A DNA stretch of 64,000 nt from Legionella rowbothamii (GTDB taxonomy: Bacteria > Pseudomonadota > Gammaproteobacteria > Legionellales > Legionellaceae): positions 58,873 to 122,872 of the forward strand of contig NZ_CAAAIM010000011.1 in NCBI RefSeq assembly GCF_900639985.1. The letters are read 5' to 3'. A program made the position numbers and the translations under genes. The notes below the pieces were generated by a model. It saw only the letters and a list, made by a program, of their open reading frames with translations. It did no database searches and was not told the DNA's origin. Below, one piece after another: positions 27,005 through 36,364 of this stretch (positions within the stretch are counted from its first letter, which is position 1; each line of letters begins with the position of its first letter).

Positions 27005-27899
27005 AACCTATCTCGAACGTCAAGAACAATTTCTTGCGCAGATTACCCATGAAGTATCGATACCAGCGGAACAGATTTATGCGGCAATGAGCTACTCTCT
27101 TTTCCCTGGCGGCAAAAGAATCAGACCTATCCTGGTTTACTTAACAGGTAGCTTAATTAATTTAGACCTCCAGGTTCTGGATGTAATTGCGGCTGCAGTA
27201 GAATTAACTCATTGTTACTCTTTAATTCATGATGATTTACCTGCAATGGATAACGATGATTTCCGTCGCGGTAAGCCAAGCTGCCATAAAGCATTTGATG
27301 AAGCTACTGCAATCTTGGTAGGGGATGGAATGCAAGCGCTGGCAATCGAAGTGCTCCTGTCGCATTTATCCCAACGCCTGCCCCCTGCTCAAGTGATTGC
27401 CATCACTCAAGAATTAGTGAGAGCCAGTGGTGTTTCTGGGATGGTCAGTGGCCAAAGTCTGGATCTATCCGAATTAGGTAAATCATCGATTAGTGAAGAG
27501 CTCCTTTGTGAAATACATCATTTGAAAACTGGCCGGCTTATTTCCGCCGGTATTGAAATGGTCTTGGCTGCAGATAACTCGACCAGCGAACAAGGCAAGG
27601 CGGCGTTAAGATCCTATGCTCGTCATATTGGACTGGTATTCCAATTGCAAGATGACTATTTGGATCGTTATGCGCCAACAGAGCTTTTAGGTAAAGGACG
27701 TTCCTCCGATCTTGCTAATGATAAAATTACGTTCGCCTCTTTATATACTAAAGAGAAATTAGAAGCGGAAATAAATAATCATTATCAAATAGCCATAGAT
27801 GCACTTCAATTGTTTGGTGATAAAGCGGCTGAATTGATTTCTTTGACCTGCATATTGCAAAAGCGCAGTGATCTAAAAAAAATGGTTGGGGCTCAATAA
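26997..27899 (+). CDS. ispA: Farnesyl diphosphate synthase
   Basis: IspA condenses IPP with DMAPP and then with geranyl diphosphate to make farnesyl diphosphate for ubiquinone and undecaprenyl phosphate. The 300-residue protein starts with GTG at 26997 inside the end of xseB. It has the first Asp-rich motif DDLPAMDND, the substrate motif GGKRIRP, and the second motif LQDDYLDRY. In E. coli dxs follows this pair. Here it does not, since a pirin gene lies convergent instead. Confidence 0.95.
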   Translation: MIKTYLERQEQFLAQITHEVSIPAEQIYAAMSYSLFPGGKRIRPILVYLTGSLINLDLQVLDVIAAAVELTHCYSLIHDDLPAMDNDDFRRGKPSCHKAFDEATAILVGDGMQALAIEVLLSHLSQRLPPAQVIAITQELVRASGVSGMVSGQSLDLSELGKSSISEELLCEIHHLKTGRLISAGIEMVLAADNSTSEQGKAALRSYARHIGLVFQLQDDYLDRYAPTELLGKGRSSDLANDKITFASLYTKEKLEAEINNHYQIAIDALQLFGDKAAELISLTCILQKRSDLKKMVGAQ

Positions 27900-27918
27900 A
27901 TTTAGGTTGGCCCCAACC
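27884..27918. terminator. Hairpin between ispA and pirin gene
   Basis: Arms GGTTGGGG (27884-27891) and CCCCAACC (27911-27918) enclose the ispA stop codon. The second arm also forms its own small palindrome AGGTTGGCCCCAACCT. It sits between convergent genes and could end both transcripts. Confidence 0.5.
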
Positions 27919-27938
27919 TACCAGGTAAGACATAGGGT

Positions 27939-28868
27939 TTATGGCATTATCGGAGCCGACGTTCGTTTCCCCAGATACCCCTGCACTTCATCAAAATAAG
28001 TATGATTATTCCAATGATTTGTAGCATCAATGATTTCTTGTTTGGTACGCGCTACAAAATTCCACCAAATGAGTATTTCTTCGTTAAATGGCTCTCCCCC
28101 AATCAATAAAAAACGCGCCTTTTGAGGAATATTAAGCTCTAATTCAGAGCGTCCACAACCAAGATAGAGCAACATACTAGGATCAATTAAAGTACCTTCT
28201 ATATTAATCTCATTATCTAACGGCAAAATCCCATATTCAAAACGGGGGTTCATTGGAAGCTTGGTTTGCACTGCTTTTTGCGCATTAATATCCAACCCGA
28301 TAAGCGGCGAATAAACTGAAACTGGAGCTTTAACCCCTAATAATTCCCCAACCATTAGATCAATCACTAATCCTTCATGTTCGATTACTGGCACTTCCGG
28401 ATAATGCTTAAAGTCCGGGGCCATATGTCTAGCCAAATCAGGCAAAGCAATCCATAACTGTACTCCCTGCAATACTATTCCCGAATGTATTGATTCTTCT
28501 GAATGAGCAATTCCACGCCCCGCAGTCATGAGATTCACTTGCCCTGCTTTGATCAGCTGTCTTGATCCCAAACTATCCTGGTGCAGTATTTCTCCATCCA
28601 TTATCCAAGTAAATGTTTGTAAGCCAATATGTGGATGAGGTGCGACATCGAACTCATGTCCTTGTTGCAAATGCAAAGGCCCGAAATGATCGAGAAAACA
28701 CCAAGCTCCGATCATGCGGCGTTCACGAGTGGGCAAGGCACGACTAATTATTAGTTTGTCTCCTAATAAAGCATGTCGTGTTTTAATCATTTGATGGACT
28801 GGTTTTACGGAAGACACGGGACAGTCTTTTGAATCCGAGAGTTGAGCTTTAGTGATGAGATCGCTCAT
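27939..28868 (-). CDS. Pirin family protein
   Basis: A 309-residue bicupin. The N-terminal cupin carries the pirin metal ligands in APHPHIGLQTFTW and the later His and Glu in GRGIAHSEES. The C-terminal half continues the pirin pattern (GVQLWIALP ... YSPLIGLDI). Some pirins are quercetin dioxygenases, others act in transcription or redox sensing, and the role here cannot be decided. It is convergent with ispA and divergent from the small lipoprotein-like gene. Confidence 0.92.
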   Translation of the reverse strand: MSDLITKAQLSDSKDCPVSSVKPVHQMIKTRHALLGDKLIISRALPTRERRMIGAWCFLDHFGPLHLQQGHEFDVAPHPHIGLQTFTWIMDGEILHQDSLGSRQLIKAGQVNLMTAGRGIAHSEESIHSGIVLQGVQLWIALPDLARHMAPDFKHYPEVPVIEHEGLVIDLMVGELLGVKAPVSVYSPLIGLDINAQKAVQTKLPMNPRFEYGILPLDNEINIEGTLIDPSMLLYLGCGRSELELNIPQKARFLLIGGEPFNEEILIWWNFVARTKQEIIDATNHWNNHTYFDEVQGYLGKRTSAPIMP

Positions 28869-28993
28869 TGGTATTCCTTGGTAGCTCGTCCATAATTTTT
28901 TAAGTTATAGCATAAAGTACGCTTGGTACCAACCGGAACGCGCCGCCTGTACTATAATGATACAATTATGCGGTTGTTTTTTAGGAGCGATGT

Positions 28994-29299
28994 ATGAGAA
29001 AGGCGGATGCCGCCCTTGGCTGTTTGGGCATAGTGCTATTGCTCACGAACTGCGCCACCACTGATTCAAATGGTTTTGTAATCAACCCGGGAAAAAAAAC
29101 TTATGTAGTAACTGATACACCAAGCTATTCAGACGAAAACCCAACAACCGCGTATTCATCCCCTTATAAAAACATCAATTATGTTAATCCTAAAGATCCA
29201 TTGATGAAAGGAACTATACGTAAAAATGATCCCGGAACGCTACAAACGATAGAACAAGAACTACAATCATTACCTAGTGATTATTCGAATGAATGGTAA
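28994..29299 (+). CDS. Small putative lipoprotein
   Basis: A 101-residue protein with an N-terminal signal and a lipobox-like LLLTNC at about residues 15-20, where the residue before Cys is Asn and therefore atypical. The mature part is polar and rich in Pro, Tyr and Ser. AGGAG precedes the ATG and a TATAAT lies at 28953-28958. The last 26 bases overlap the convergent transporter gene. No family is recognised. Confidence 0.7.
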   Translation: MRKADAALGCLGIVLLLTNCATTDSNGFVINPGKKTYVVTDTPSYSDENPTTAYSSPYKNINYVNPKDPLMKGTIRKNDPGTLQTIEQELQSLPSDYSNEW

Positions 29300-30596
29300 G
29301 CCATAAGTGGCGGTCATTACGATCCGCTCCTTCGGTATAGAGCTGTTTAATTGTAATTGCAGCGACTGTACACACTATGGCGCTGCCAATGAGGTAAAAA
29401 CTTGGAGCTAGGACATTGGAGGAAGACTCTACTAGATAAGTTACAATCAATGGGGTTAAACCTCCAAAGAAAGCAAAGGCAATATTATATGCAATCGCAA
29501 TACCCGTATAACGAATGGACGTTGGAAAAAGCTCTACCAACAAGCTTGGATAAACCATAATCGAGCTACTTAAAATAGCTAATAGCGATAAAGCGCTAAC
29601 TAATGCCTGAGTTGTTTGTATCGATAAAATGGCAAATAAAATGTAACCAAATAAAATAAAACCTATTGCCCCTGTCAATAATACCGCTTTTCGCCCAATT
29701 CGATCCGCAAGCCAGCTAAAAAATACCAGCAAACATGAGTAGAAAAATAAGTTAATTGTATTAAATAGGACAGCCTCTTGTTTGGGATAAGATAGAATAG
29801 TAGAAAGATAAGTAGGCATGTATAAAAATAATAAATTTATAACAACAGAGCCAAGGCAAGTTATACCTACTCCCTGTAATATTTGTCGCCAATAAAGCGT
29901 AATGGCCTCTATAAAAGGGATGCGTGCCCGTTCCTGCTGCTCCTGAAATACCATAAATAAAGGACTTTCAGTCATTTGCTTGCGAATGTAAAAGCTAAAT
30001 ACCCCAAGCAAACCACCAACAATGAATGGAATACGCCAGCCAAAAGATAATAATTGCTCTTTGGTTAACAAATTGGTTAACAGCAAACTGATTGCTGCAC
30101 CTAAAAAAATTCCTAAATTGAGAAAACAAAAAATTACCCCGCAGGCTAATCCTCGAGAACGTGGATTGACATGCTCGCAGGTAAAGGTAATCGCTCCAGG
30201 TATTTCACCACCAATTGAAAGCCCCTGTAAAATGCGCATTAGCACCAGTAAAATACTAGCCCAAACCCCTACATGCTGATAGGTGGGTAAAAGCCCAATA
30301 ATCACCGTAGGCACAGCCATTAAAGCTACGGAAAAAATAAATGTTTTCTTGCGACCATATTTGTCACCGAAATGGCTAAAAGCGATTCCCCCTAAAGGAC
30401 GAATTAAATAGCCGATTGCAAAAATTGCATATATTTTCATTAAGGAAGCCAATTTGTCCGTTTCAGGAAAAAAAATCTGGCTAATTGTCTGGGCAAAAAT
30501 AACGTAAATGATGAAATCATAAAATTCCAGAGCACCTCCTAGAGAAGCTAAAAAAATGATTTTCCGCTCACCAGCATGTAGTTTTTGCGTAGACAT
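29274..30596 (-). CDS. MFS transporter, metabolite:H+ symporter type
   Basis: A 440-residue polytopic membrane protein with about 12 helices. The N-terminal half holds GGALEFYDFIIYVIF and the signature loop FGDKYGRKKTF. The second half repeats it in WLADRIGRKAVLL. These are features of the MHS (ProP/ShiA-like) branch of the major facilitator superfamily, which import small organic acids or osmolytes with protons. The ATG at 30596 follows GGGAG. A frame from 30611 is also possible. The substrate is unknown. Confidence 0.92.
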   Translation of the reverse strand: MSTQKLHAGERKIIFLASLGGALEFYDFIIYVIFAQTISQIFFPETDKLASLMKIYAIFAIGYLIRPLGGIAFSHFGDKYGRKKTFIFSVALMAVPTVIIGLLPTYQHVGVWASILLVLMRILQGLSIGGEIPGAITFTCEHVNPRSRGLACGVIFCFLNLGIFLGAAISLLLTNLLTKEQLLSFGWRIPFIVGGLLGVFSFYIRKQMTESPLFMVFQEQQERARIPFIEAITLYWRQILQGVGITCLGSVVINLLFLYMPTYLSTILSYPKQEAVLFNTINLFFYSCLLVFFSWLADRIGRKAVLLTGAIGFILFGYILFAILSIQTTQALVSALSLLAILSSSIMVYPSLLVELFPTSIRYTGIAIAYNIAFAFFGGLTPLIVTYLVESSSNVLAPSFYLIGSAIVCTVAAITIKQLYTEGADRNDRHLWLTIHSNNH

Positions 30597-30776
30597 CGTG
30601 ACTCCCTTCACTAAAGAATATCATTGAAAATATCATAACATTCATTGGGTTTCATGGTTTTTTTCATGGGAGTCAGTCACGCGATAAAAGGCGTAGTAGC
30701 ATTTTTGGAGAATGATTAAGTAAATGTATTACAAACCAAAACGGTATCTGCTTCTGCCCATTGACAAAGTTGGAGC

Positions 30777-31580
30777 TTACCGAAAAGTTAGATTGCAGGG
30801 AGTGTGGTCATCTTCAGTTGCCCCATCATCCGGCTGGATCTCAACATTGGGAACAGATATAGAAAAATTACTCAATACATTGGTAGGTTGAGCAGAAACA
30901 TCGTGAAAGAATCTACTTTTGTTCTGGAAGGTATTTGCTATTGTCTTCCCGATAAAGAGGATAAAACTCGAAACGGTCGCTAAAAAATCATAAACCGCAG
31001 TTTTAATGCGTACATCACTTGCAATAGCGGCTTGATGGCGCAAACAAATGCTATTTAATTTTTTTTCAAAGAGAGCCTGATTAGCAAATTGTTGTTGTGG
31101 AGATTGCTGAACATACTCATTAACTAGCATCTGTAATTTTCCGTAGGCTGCGCCTAATTCTTTTGCATAAGGATTATTTTCCGTGGCTAATTGGTCAATC
31201 ACTGTTTTGATGCGCTCTAATTTTTTTTCCAGCAGTTCATTTGGATCAAGCAAATTGTTGCGTAAATAATTATGATAAGCAAGCGTTAAAGCATGGAATG
31301 CCTGGTTTTCGTGACGGTGGTCAGACCAGCTTAGGTCATTATAAAATGCATTCAATAACGTTCCTGCATACGGATGAATTTGAATATCTTTTAATGCAGG
31401 ACCTATCATTGCATCGATATGATCCATATATTTATCAGGTTCCAGACCACGTGAAGCTATGGCATCAGAATAAATGGCAAAGGAGGCTGCGGTTAGCGCT
31501 TTTTGATGTTCAATATTCGAGGGCTGTTTCAAGTAATTTATTAAAGAAACCCTAAATTGTTTCGCCAAATCATGAAGCAT
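30777..31580 (-). CDS. Unknown 267-aa protein behind a PmrA box, probable Dot/Icm effector
   Basis: No family is recognised. The N-terminal 200 residues are alpha-helical (FRVSLINYLKQPSNIEHQKA and later KKLERIKTVIDQLATEN). A hydrophobic segment at about residues 199-220 (FLATVSSFILFIGKTIANTF) may anchor it to a membrane. The tail is acidic (PDDGATEDDHTPCNLTFR). The promoter at 31611-31643 carries a near-perfect PmrA tandem box, the regulator of many Legionella effector genes. Together these make a strong effector candidate. It may occupy the position of lpg2327/lpg2328 in L. pneumophila, but I cannot test that. Confidence 0.72.
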   Translation of the reverse strand: MLHDLAKQFRVSLINYLKQPSNIEHQKALTAASFAIYSDAIASRGLEPDKYMDHIDAMIGPALKDIQIHPYAGTLLNAFYNDLSWSDHRHENQAFHALTLAYHNYLRNNLLDPNELLEKKLERIKTVIDQLATENNPYAKELGAAYGKLQMLVNEYVQQSPQQQFANQALFEKKLNSICLRHQAAIASDVRIKTAVYDFLATVSSFILFIGKTIANTFQNKSRFFHDVSAQPTNVLSNFSISVPNVEIQPDDGATEDDHTPCNLTFR

Positions 31581-31610
31581 TCACTGATCCAGTTTAACTC
31601 AATTGGTTAA

Positions 31611-31643
31611 ATCATATCAAACAAATATTAAAGCAATATTAAC
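31611..31643 (-). promoter_or_regulatory. PmrA tandem box with -10 promoter
   Basis: Read on the minus strand, GTTAATATT (31643-31635), 2 nt, then TTTAATATT (31632-31624) match cTTAATatT-N2-cTTAATatT at 8 of 9 in each half. Seven nt further is TATGAT (31616-31611), a plausible -10. The gene starts 31 bases later at 31580. Confidence 0.75.
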
Positions 31644-31665
31644 CCTTATTTTTCTTCAAAAGAAA

Positions 31666-32523
31666 TTAGCGTTTGGATCTTATAAGTTGGGAAATCGGAA
31701 TTAAGGTCTCAATTCCTCGCTCCGTATTTCGCTGTTCTCCTTTCCATGCATGCCCATAAACGACCTCATAAGTCAGCGGATAACGCCCGGTATCTGTTTG
31801 TAAGGAGGTGTAATTTTGCTCGAATTTTTTCCACGATCCACGACTAGTTAGGCCTTGATTACGTCCTGAATTAATATTTTTTACTCCTTGGGCTTTTAAC
31901 GAATGTACGAGTTTAAGCAGTGATTCATAATGGACAGCTAGCAACTCCATATCCATTACAGGTTCCAAGAAATGCTCTGCCATAAGGCAATCCCCAACAT
32001 CATGCATGTCAGGAAATTCATTCACATGTGCAAAGTCATTCGCACCAGACCACGCATGTTTTAGTTCTTTAAAGGTATCAGGACCTAAGGTGGTAAACAT
32101 AAGGCAAGCATTTGGTTTCATTACTCGATTCAACTCGCGAAAAACAAACTCTAAAGACTCCCCCCAATGAATTACTTGATTCGCAAAAACTAAATCAAAG
32201 GCTCCCGTCGCAAATGGAAGCTGTTTCATATCGGCGCTTACTAAAGGCCATTTACGTCGCCAGCTGTGTTTTTTCTGTGCCTGCAATAACATTGAGTGCG
32301 CCAAGTCCAAACCCACAACCTGGGCTTTAGGATACATCTGTGCTAATTCGCGTGAAAAGATGCCGGTGCCACAGCCCAAATCAAGAATGCGCTGGGGAGC
32401 AATTTTTAAGTAGTGGAGTCGCTCCAATAAACGAGTTCCAATTTCATGCTGTACTTTTGCAGCAAGCTCATATTCTGCGGCATGTTGATTAAATGCCTTG
32501 CCAATTTCATGTATACGGGTCAT
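31666..32523 (-). CDS. bioC: Malonyl-ACP O-methyltransferase BioC
   Basis: BioC methylates malonyl-ACP to start pimelate synthesis for biotin. The 285-residue methyltransferase has the AdoMet motif ILDLGCGTGIFSREL and VVGLDLAHSML. Distinctive BioC elements follow: TTLGPDTFKELKHAW and DMHDVGDCLMAEHF. The start at 32523 is close to the divergent comF gene. The rest of the biotin genes are not in the window. Confidence 0.9.
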   Translation of the reverse strand: MTRIHEIGKAFNQHAAEYELAAKVQHEIGTRLLERLHYLKIAPQRILDLGCGTGIFSRELAQMYPKAQVVGLDLAHSMLLQAQKKHSWRRKWPLVSADMKQLPFATGAFDLVFANQVIHWGESLEFVFRELNRVMKPNACLMFTTLGPDTFKELKHAWSGANDFAHVNEFPDMHDVGDCLMAEHFLEPVMDMELLAVHYESLLKLVHSLKAQGVKNINSGRNQGLTSRGSWKKFEQNYTSLQTDTGRYPLTYEVVYGHAWKGEQRNTERGIETLIPISQLIRSKR

Positions 32524-32562
32524 TATGAGAACCAGGAAAAATTAATATGGAATCCAACACGC

Positions 32563-33270
32563 GTGCGTCAGAAACTATTCATTGTAACACAGAGTTTACG
32601 TTTGCCCTCTATATGCACACTGTGCAGTCAATTTCATAAAAGTAATCATGCTGTCTGTGAGCGTTGCATTGAGTTCATGCCCCTATTGGGCCTGGCATGT
32701 CGACATTGCGCAACCCCTTTAGCTGATGCCGGATCGTTAATATGCGGTAGCTGTATAAAAAAACCACCTCAGTTTGAACATGCGTATATTACTTATAAAT
32801 TTGAAGAGCCCTTACGCGGCTTGCTTCACCAATTTAAATACCATAATGGACTCTATCTTCATTCTTTTTTAAGTCATTTAATGTTGAACGGCTTACCTGA
32901 CAGTAATCTGCCTCAATGTCTCATTCCTGTCCCGATGCATGCGCGAAAAATAAAACAGCGAGGGTTCAATCATGCAGCAATTTTAACACGCGGCTTAGCT
33001 AAAAAATTAAACCTTCCCTACGATTTGACTAGTTGTCAAAAAATTCTCAATACAGCGCCACAGGCAAGTCTGGATAAGAAACAAAGACAGAGCAATTTAC
33101 GTCATGCATTTATTAGCAAAAAGCTTCCCTTTCAACATGTGGCCTTGGTTGATGATTTACTTACGACAGGGTCCACTGCCAATGAACTTGCATTAACACT
33201 CAAGAAATCTGGAGTGGAACGGGTGGATTTATGGTGTTGTGCGCGGACGGTGTTTAATGCAAATTCGTAG
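32563..33270 (+). CDS. comF: ComF family phosphoribosyltransferase-like protein
   Basis: A 235-residue protein with an N-terminal zinc-ribbon (CTLCSQ, CERC, CRHC, CGSC) and a C-terminal phosphoribosyltransferase-type fold with VALVDDLLTTGSTANEL. ComF/GntX proteins support DNA uptake or use of DNA as nutrient in several bacteria. The start is uncertain. The frame is open from 32446 but would overlap bioC. GTG at 32563 gives a family-like length. An ATG at 32547 with a good ribosome binding site is out of frame (see findings). Confidence 0.85.
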   Translation: MRQKLFIVTQSLRLPSICTLCSQFHKSNHAVCERCIEFMPLLGLACRHCATPLADAGSLICGSCIKKPPQFEHAYITYKFEEPLRGLLHQFKYHNGLYLHSFLSHLMLNGLPDSNLPQCLIPVPMHARKIKQRGFNHAAILTRGLAKKLNLPYDLTSCQKILNTAPQASLDKKQRQSNLRHAFISKKLPFQHVALVDDLLTTGSTANELALTLKKSGVERVDLWCCARTVFNANS

Positions 33271-33325
33271 ATTAATACCGCGGTCAAGTGTATGGCTAAG
33301 AGACATACATTTGCCGCCGTAATTC
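33271..33325. repeat. Degenerate copy of the GAATTACC palindrome
   Basis: ATTAATACCGCGG at the left and CCGCCGTAATTC at the right form a loose inverted repeat related to 7724-7751. It lies between convergent comF and the M50 protease gene. Confidence 0.35.
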
Positions 33326-33364
33326 GAACGTATTATATTACACTAGGCCAATAGAGGCTACATC

Positions 33365-34426
33365 TTAGATTCTTTGTAAATCATTCATCAACAAATGCAC
33401 CAACATCACGCAAAACACAATAAACACCAAACGATGCACTAACAGTTCCATCGCAACCGAGATTGACTTACCTCGAATCTTCTCCAGCACCGCATAGACA
33501 ATAGAACCCCCATCCAATCCTGGAATAGGAAATAGATTAACCAAGGCAACAGCCAAGCTTAACGTAGCAATGAAAAACATAAAGACCACAATTCCTTGCG
33601 TCAAGGAAGCAACAGAAGCAGCAAAAACACTCAAGGGTCCAAGAAGCATAGAGAAGGGGATTACTCCAGTAAATAGCTGTTTAAAAATCATTAAAAAGAA
33701 GTACAACATACTTGCTATCACTGTATTTGCTTGGTGGATGGCCGCTCCCAAAGAAGGAGAGCGTAAGGTATCACGAGGCGCAGAAAGATTAGGTTCTATA
33801 CCCAACTGACTTAACAAATTCAACTTAGCTCCTCGAAAACTGACCTGGCTTAAATTGAGGGTTACTTTTTTCAATTCCGTCCCATTCCTTAAAACCATTG
33901 GAATTTCATTTTTTCCCCAAAGGATAACCATTTGCATCCCAACATCATTCCACGTTGGTGTTGCTTTATCGGCAATCGAAACAAATTGATCGCCGACAGC
34001 AATTCCTGCCTGAGCAGCAAGGCTATTCGGTTGGACGGCTTTAACTTGTGGTAAGGTATAAGTAAGGCCGAGGCTATAAACTAGAATCAGGGCAATCCAT
34101 GCCGTAATAAGATTCGCCACGGCTCCGGCCAATAAAATCAGAATTCGCTGCCAAATAGGTTTTTTATCAAAGCAACCAGAGTATTCGGAGGGCTCCACAG
34201 GACTAATGCGGGTATTTTCCAATTGCACATAACCACCTAAAGGAAACATGGCCCAAACCCATTCACACCCACTGGCACTTTGCCAACGCAATAAGGGCTT
34301 ACCAAAGCCAATTGAAATTTTTTTAATTTTAACCTGAAAGTAACGAGCAACTAAGGCGTGACCCGCTTCATGAATACCTATGACCAAAAGTAAGGTAAGG
34401 ATTATGGCAATAATCGCCAAGAACAT
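33365..34426 (-). CDS. RseP-like M50 site-2 metalloprotease, single PDZ
   Basis: A 353-residue membrane protein with the zinc motif HEAGH in the first helix (IGIHEAGHALVARYFQVKI), FPLGGYV, a single PDZ-like domain at about residues 125-190 (AAQAGIAVGDQFVSI), and the C-terminal NLFPIPGLDGG motif that supplies the third zinc ligand. This is the RseP/SpoIVFB family, which cleaves transmembrane proteins. RseP of E. coli has about 450 residues and two PDZ domains. The shorter form here suggests a second, non-RseP member of the family. Its substrate is unknown. Confidence 0.9.
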   Translation of the reverse strand: MFLAIIAIILTLLLVIGIHEAGHALVARYFQVKIKKISIGFGKPLLRWQSASGCEWVWAMFPLGGYVQLENTRISPVEPSEYSGCFDKKPIWQRILILLAGAVANLITAWIALILVYSLGLTYTLPQVKAVQPNSLAAQAGIAVGDQFVSIADKATPTWNDVGMQMVILWGKNEIPMVLRNGTELKKVTLNLSQVSFRGAKLNLLSQLGIEPNLSAPRDTLRSPSLGAAIHQANTVIASMLYFFLMIFKQLFTGVIPFSMLLGPLSVFAASVASLTQGIVVFMFFIATLSLAVALVNLFPIPGLDGGSIVYAVLEKIRGKSISVAMELLVHRLVFIVFCVMLVHLLMNDLQRI

Positions 34427-34495
34427 AATTAACTCCTTTTCCAGATTAATTTAGATATGACTAGGTATCTGGTTTCGTATTGAAAATACATCAAC

Positions 34496-34540
34496 AAGCG
34501 CCCGTCATTTCGAACCTAGCGTTTAGAATGACGGGCGCTT
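34496..34540. terminator. Strong hairpin with 14-bp arms
   Basis: Perfect arms AAGCGCCCGTCATT (34496-34509) and AATGACGGGCGCTT (34527-34540) enclose 17 bases and are followed by CTTTTCT on the plus strand. It lies between two minus-strand genes and likely ends the 34845-34573 transcript, although the minus-strand T tract is weak. Confidence 0.6.
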
Positions 34541-34572
34541 CTTTTCTGATAATTGCTTCAGAGCCTAAGTCT

Positions 34573-34845
34573 TTATTTTGTATTATCAACCACTAATTGT
34601 AGTATGGGATTCCCTCTTCGTCCCATTTCATATCCTTGCCGAAACACCTCAAAAACACGATAAGCCTGGTTGGACTCACTATCCACCAACTCTACATCAT
34701 CACCCTGCTCATCGATTAATGTTACCGTTAGGTGAATTTCCCGAAAGGCGGCAATATGATAGCGTTCTTTAAAGAGTTGTAAAACTCGCTCTAAACTCTG
34801 TGCTGCCTCATCGCCGCTATGTTCACCTTGAAGGATTATATCCAT
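34573..34845 (-). CDS. Small conserved-looking unknown, 90 aa
   Basis: The ATG at 34845 follows GGGGAG by 6 nt. The product is MDIILQGEHSGDEAAQSLER..., acidic, with an alternating beta/alpha pattern (REIHLTVTLIDEQGDDVELVD) and no membrane segments. I do not recognise the family. It is alone between the M50 protease and hemA, divergent from hemA. Confidence 0.75.
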   Translation of the reverse strand: MDIILQGEHSGDEAAQSLERVLQLFKERYHIAAFREIHLTVTLIDEQGDDVELVDSESNQAYRVFEVFRQGYEMGRRGNPILQLVVDNTK

Positions 34846-35089
34846 GACCGTCTCCCCATCAGTTAGCACATTTAGTGCAAAAGCATTCTACTGTATGTTA
34901 GCGGCTAAATAATTTTGTACTTTAATTTTACAAAATATTTCTTATATCCCTTTTATCGCAACAAATTGCCAGAATGAAACGCAATTAATTGCTGCCATTA
35001 CAGCAGAATTGTTGCTAAACCCTACAAATTTAGCGACTAATCGTTTACAATCCCCCGATTACTTTAAATATAGACCAATTCATATTTCT

Positions 35090-36364
35090 ATGGTGTTTGT
35101 TGCTTGCGGACTTAATCATAAAACTGCTCCAATAAACGTGCGTGAAAAAGTTGCGCTATCTCCGGCTACCCAAGATTCACTAATTAACAGCTTAATAAGT
35201 CTTCCCGAGGTGAGTGAAGCGACGATTTTATCTACCTGTAACCGTACAGAAATCTATTGCGATACCCAAGACCCACAGGTACTTACTGACTGGCTAGCAC
35301 ATGAGCATCAACTTGCTCCTGAGGAATTAACCCCTTATTTATACATTCATAAAGGCAAGCAGGGTATAAAACATGCATTGCGAGTTGCCAGTGGTTTAGA
35401 CTCCATGATGATTGGTGAACCCCAAATTCTTGGGCAAATGAAACAAGCCTACCAATATGCAAATCAGCTCGGTTCAATAAAGACCCAATTACGCCCCATT
35501 TTTGAATATATTTTTAGTGCTTCAAAACGAATTAGAACGTTAAGTGGTATCGGCATCAACCCTGTTTCCGTAGCCTATGCAGCAGTCCAGCAAATTGGCC
35601 AATTTTTTGCAGAATATAAATCATTACGTATTTTATTAATTGGCTCAGGAGATACTGCAGCCCTCGTCGCTAAATATTTACATCAACAAGGGGTACACCA
35701 TTTTCTAGTCGCCAACCGTACTCTGGAAAATGCTGAAAAACTGGCTCAGACTTTTGGAGGCAAAACTGTTCCCATCAGCAACCTGGGGCAACATTTGCCC
35801 GAAGTCGATGTGGTCATAACGGCAACAGCCTGCCCTATTCCATTTATTAATAAAGATTTAGTGGCACATGCAATCCAACAAAAAGCATCCGCTCCTATGT
35901 TCTTTTTAGATTTAGCGGTTCCACGTAATATTGAAGCCAATATTACCGAGCTTGCGCAGGTGCATCTGTATAATGTTGACGATTTACAAAATAAAATTCA
36001 GCAAGGCATGGAAGAACGACGCCAAGCAGCCCTGCATGCAGAACAGTTAATCGACGAAGAATTAAGTAATTACTTACGCAAACAACGTTCTTTAAAAGCC
36101 AAAAAAGTCATTTGTGACTATCGTTTTCAGATGCAACATCTGGCCCAAAAAGAATTGCAACGTGCTTTAAAAAAACTTTCTGCAGGACATTGCCAACAGA
36201 CGGTTTTAAATGAATTTAGCGAGCGCTTAGTTAATAAATTAACGCATACCCCTACTACCGGCTTAAAACAAATAGCGCGTGATGGGCGTGAAGATTTGTT
36301 TATCCTAGCGCAATACCTCTTTAATACAACAACTTATCAATCACCTTATGAAGAAATCTCTTGA
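35090..36364 (+). CDS. hemA: Glutamyl-tRNA reductase
   Basis: HemA reduces glutamyl-tRNA to glutamate-1-semialdehyde, the first committed step of heme synthesis. The 424-residue protein starts [15 protein letters not shown] at ATG 35090. The upstream in-frame TTG at 35009 adds atypical residues. The catalytic cysteine is C50 in STCNRTEIY. The NADPH-binding motif [15 protein letters not shown] and a C-terminal dimerisation helix follow. It overlaps prfA by 17 bases and heads hemA-prfA-prmC, as in E. coli. Confidence 0.96.
   Translation: MVFVACGLNHKTAPINVREKVALSPATQDSLINSLISLPEVSEATILSTCNRTEIYCDTQDPQVLTDWLAHEHQLAPEELTPYLYIHKGKQGIKHALRVASGLDSMMIGEPQILGQMKQAYQYANQLGSIKTQLRPIFEYIFSASKRIRTLSGIGINPVSVAYAAVQQIGQFFAEYKSLRILLIGSGDTAALVAKYLHQQGVHHFLVANRTLENAEKLAQTFGGKTVPISNLGQHLPEVDVVITATACPIPFINKDLVAHAIQQKASAPMFFLDLAVPRNIEANITELAQVHLYNVDDLQNKIQQGMEERRQAALHAEQLIDEELSNYLRKQRSLKAKKVICDYRFQMQHLAQKELQRALKKLSAGHCQQTVLNEFSERLVNKLTHTPTTGLKQIARDGREDLFILAQYLFNTTTYQSPYEEIS

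Noticed and set aside
32446..32562. N-terminal extension of comF overlapping bioC
   Set aside because: It would overlap bioC coding by 78 bases and has no ribosome binding site; family length fits a later start.
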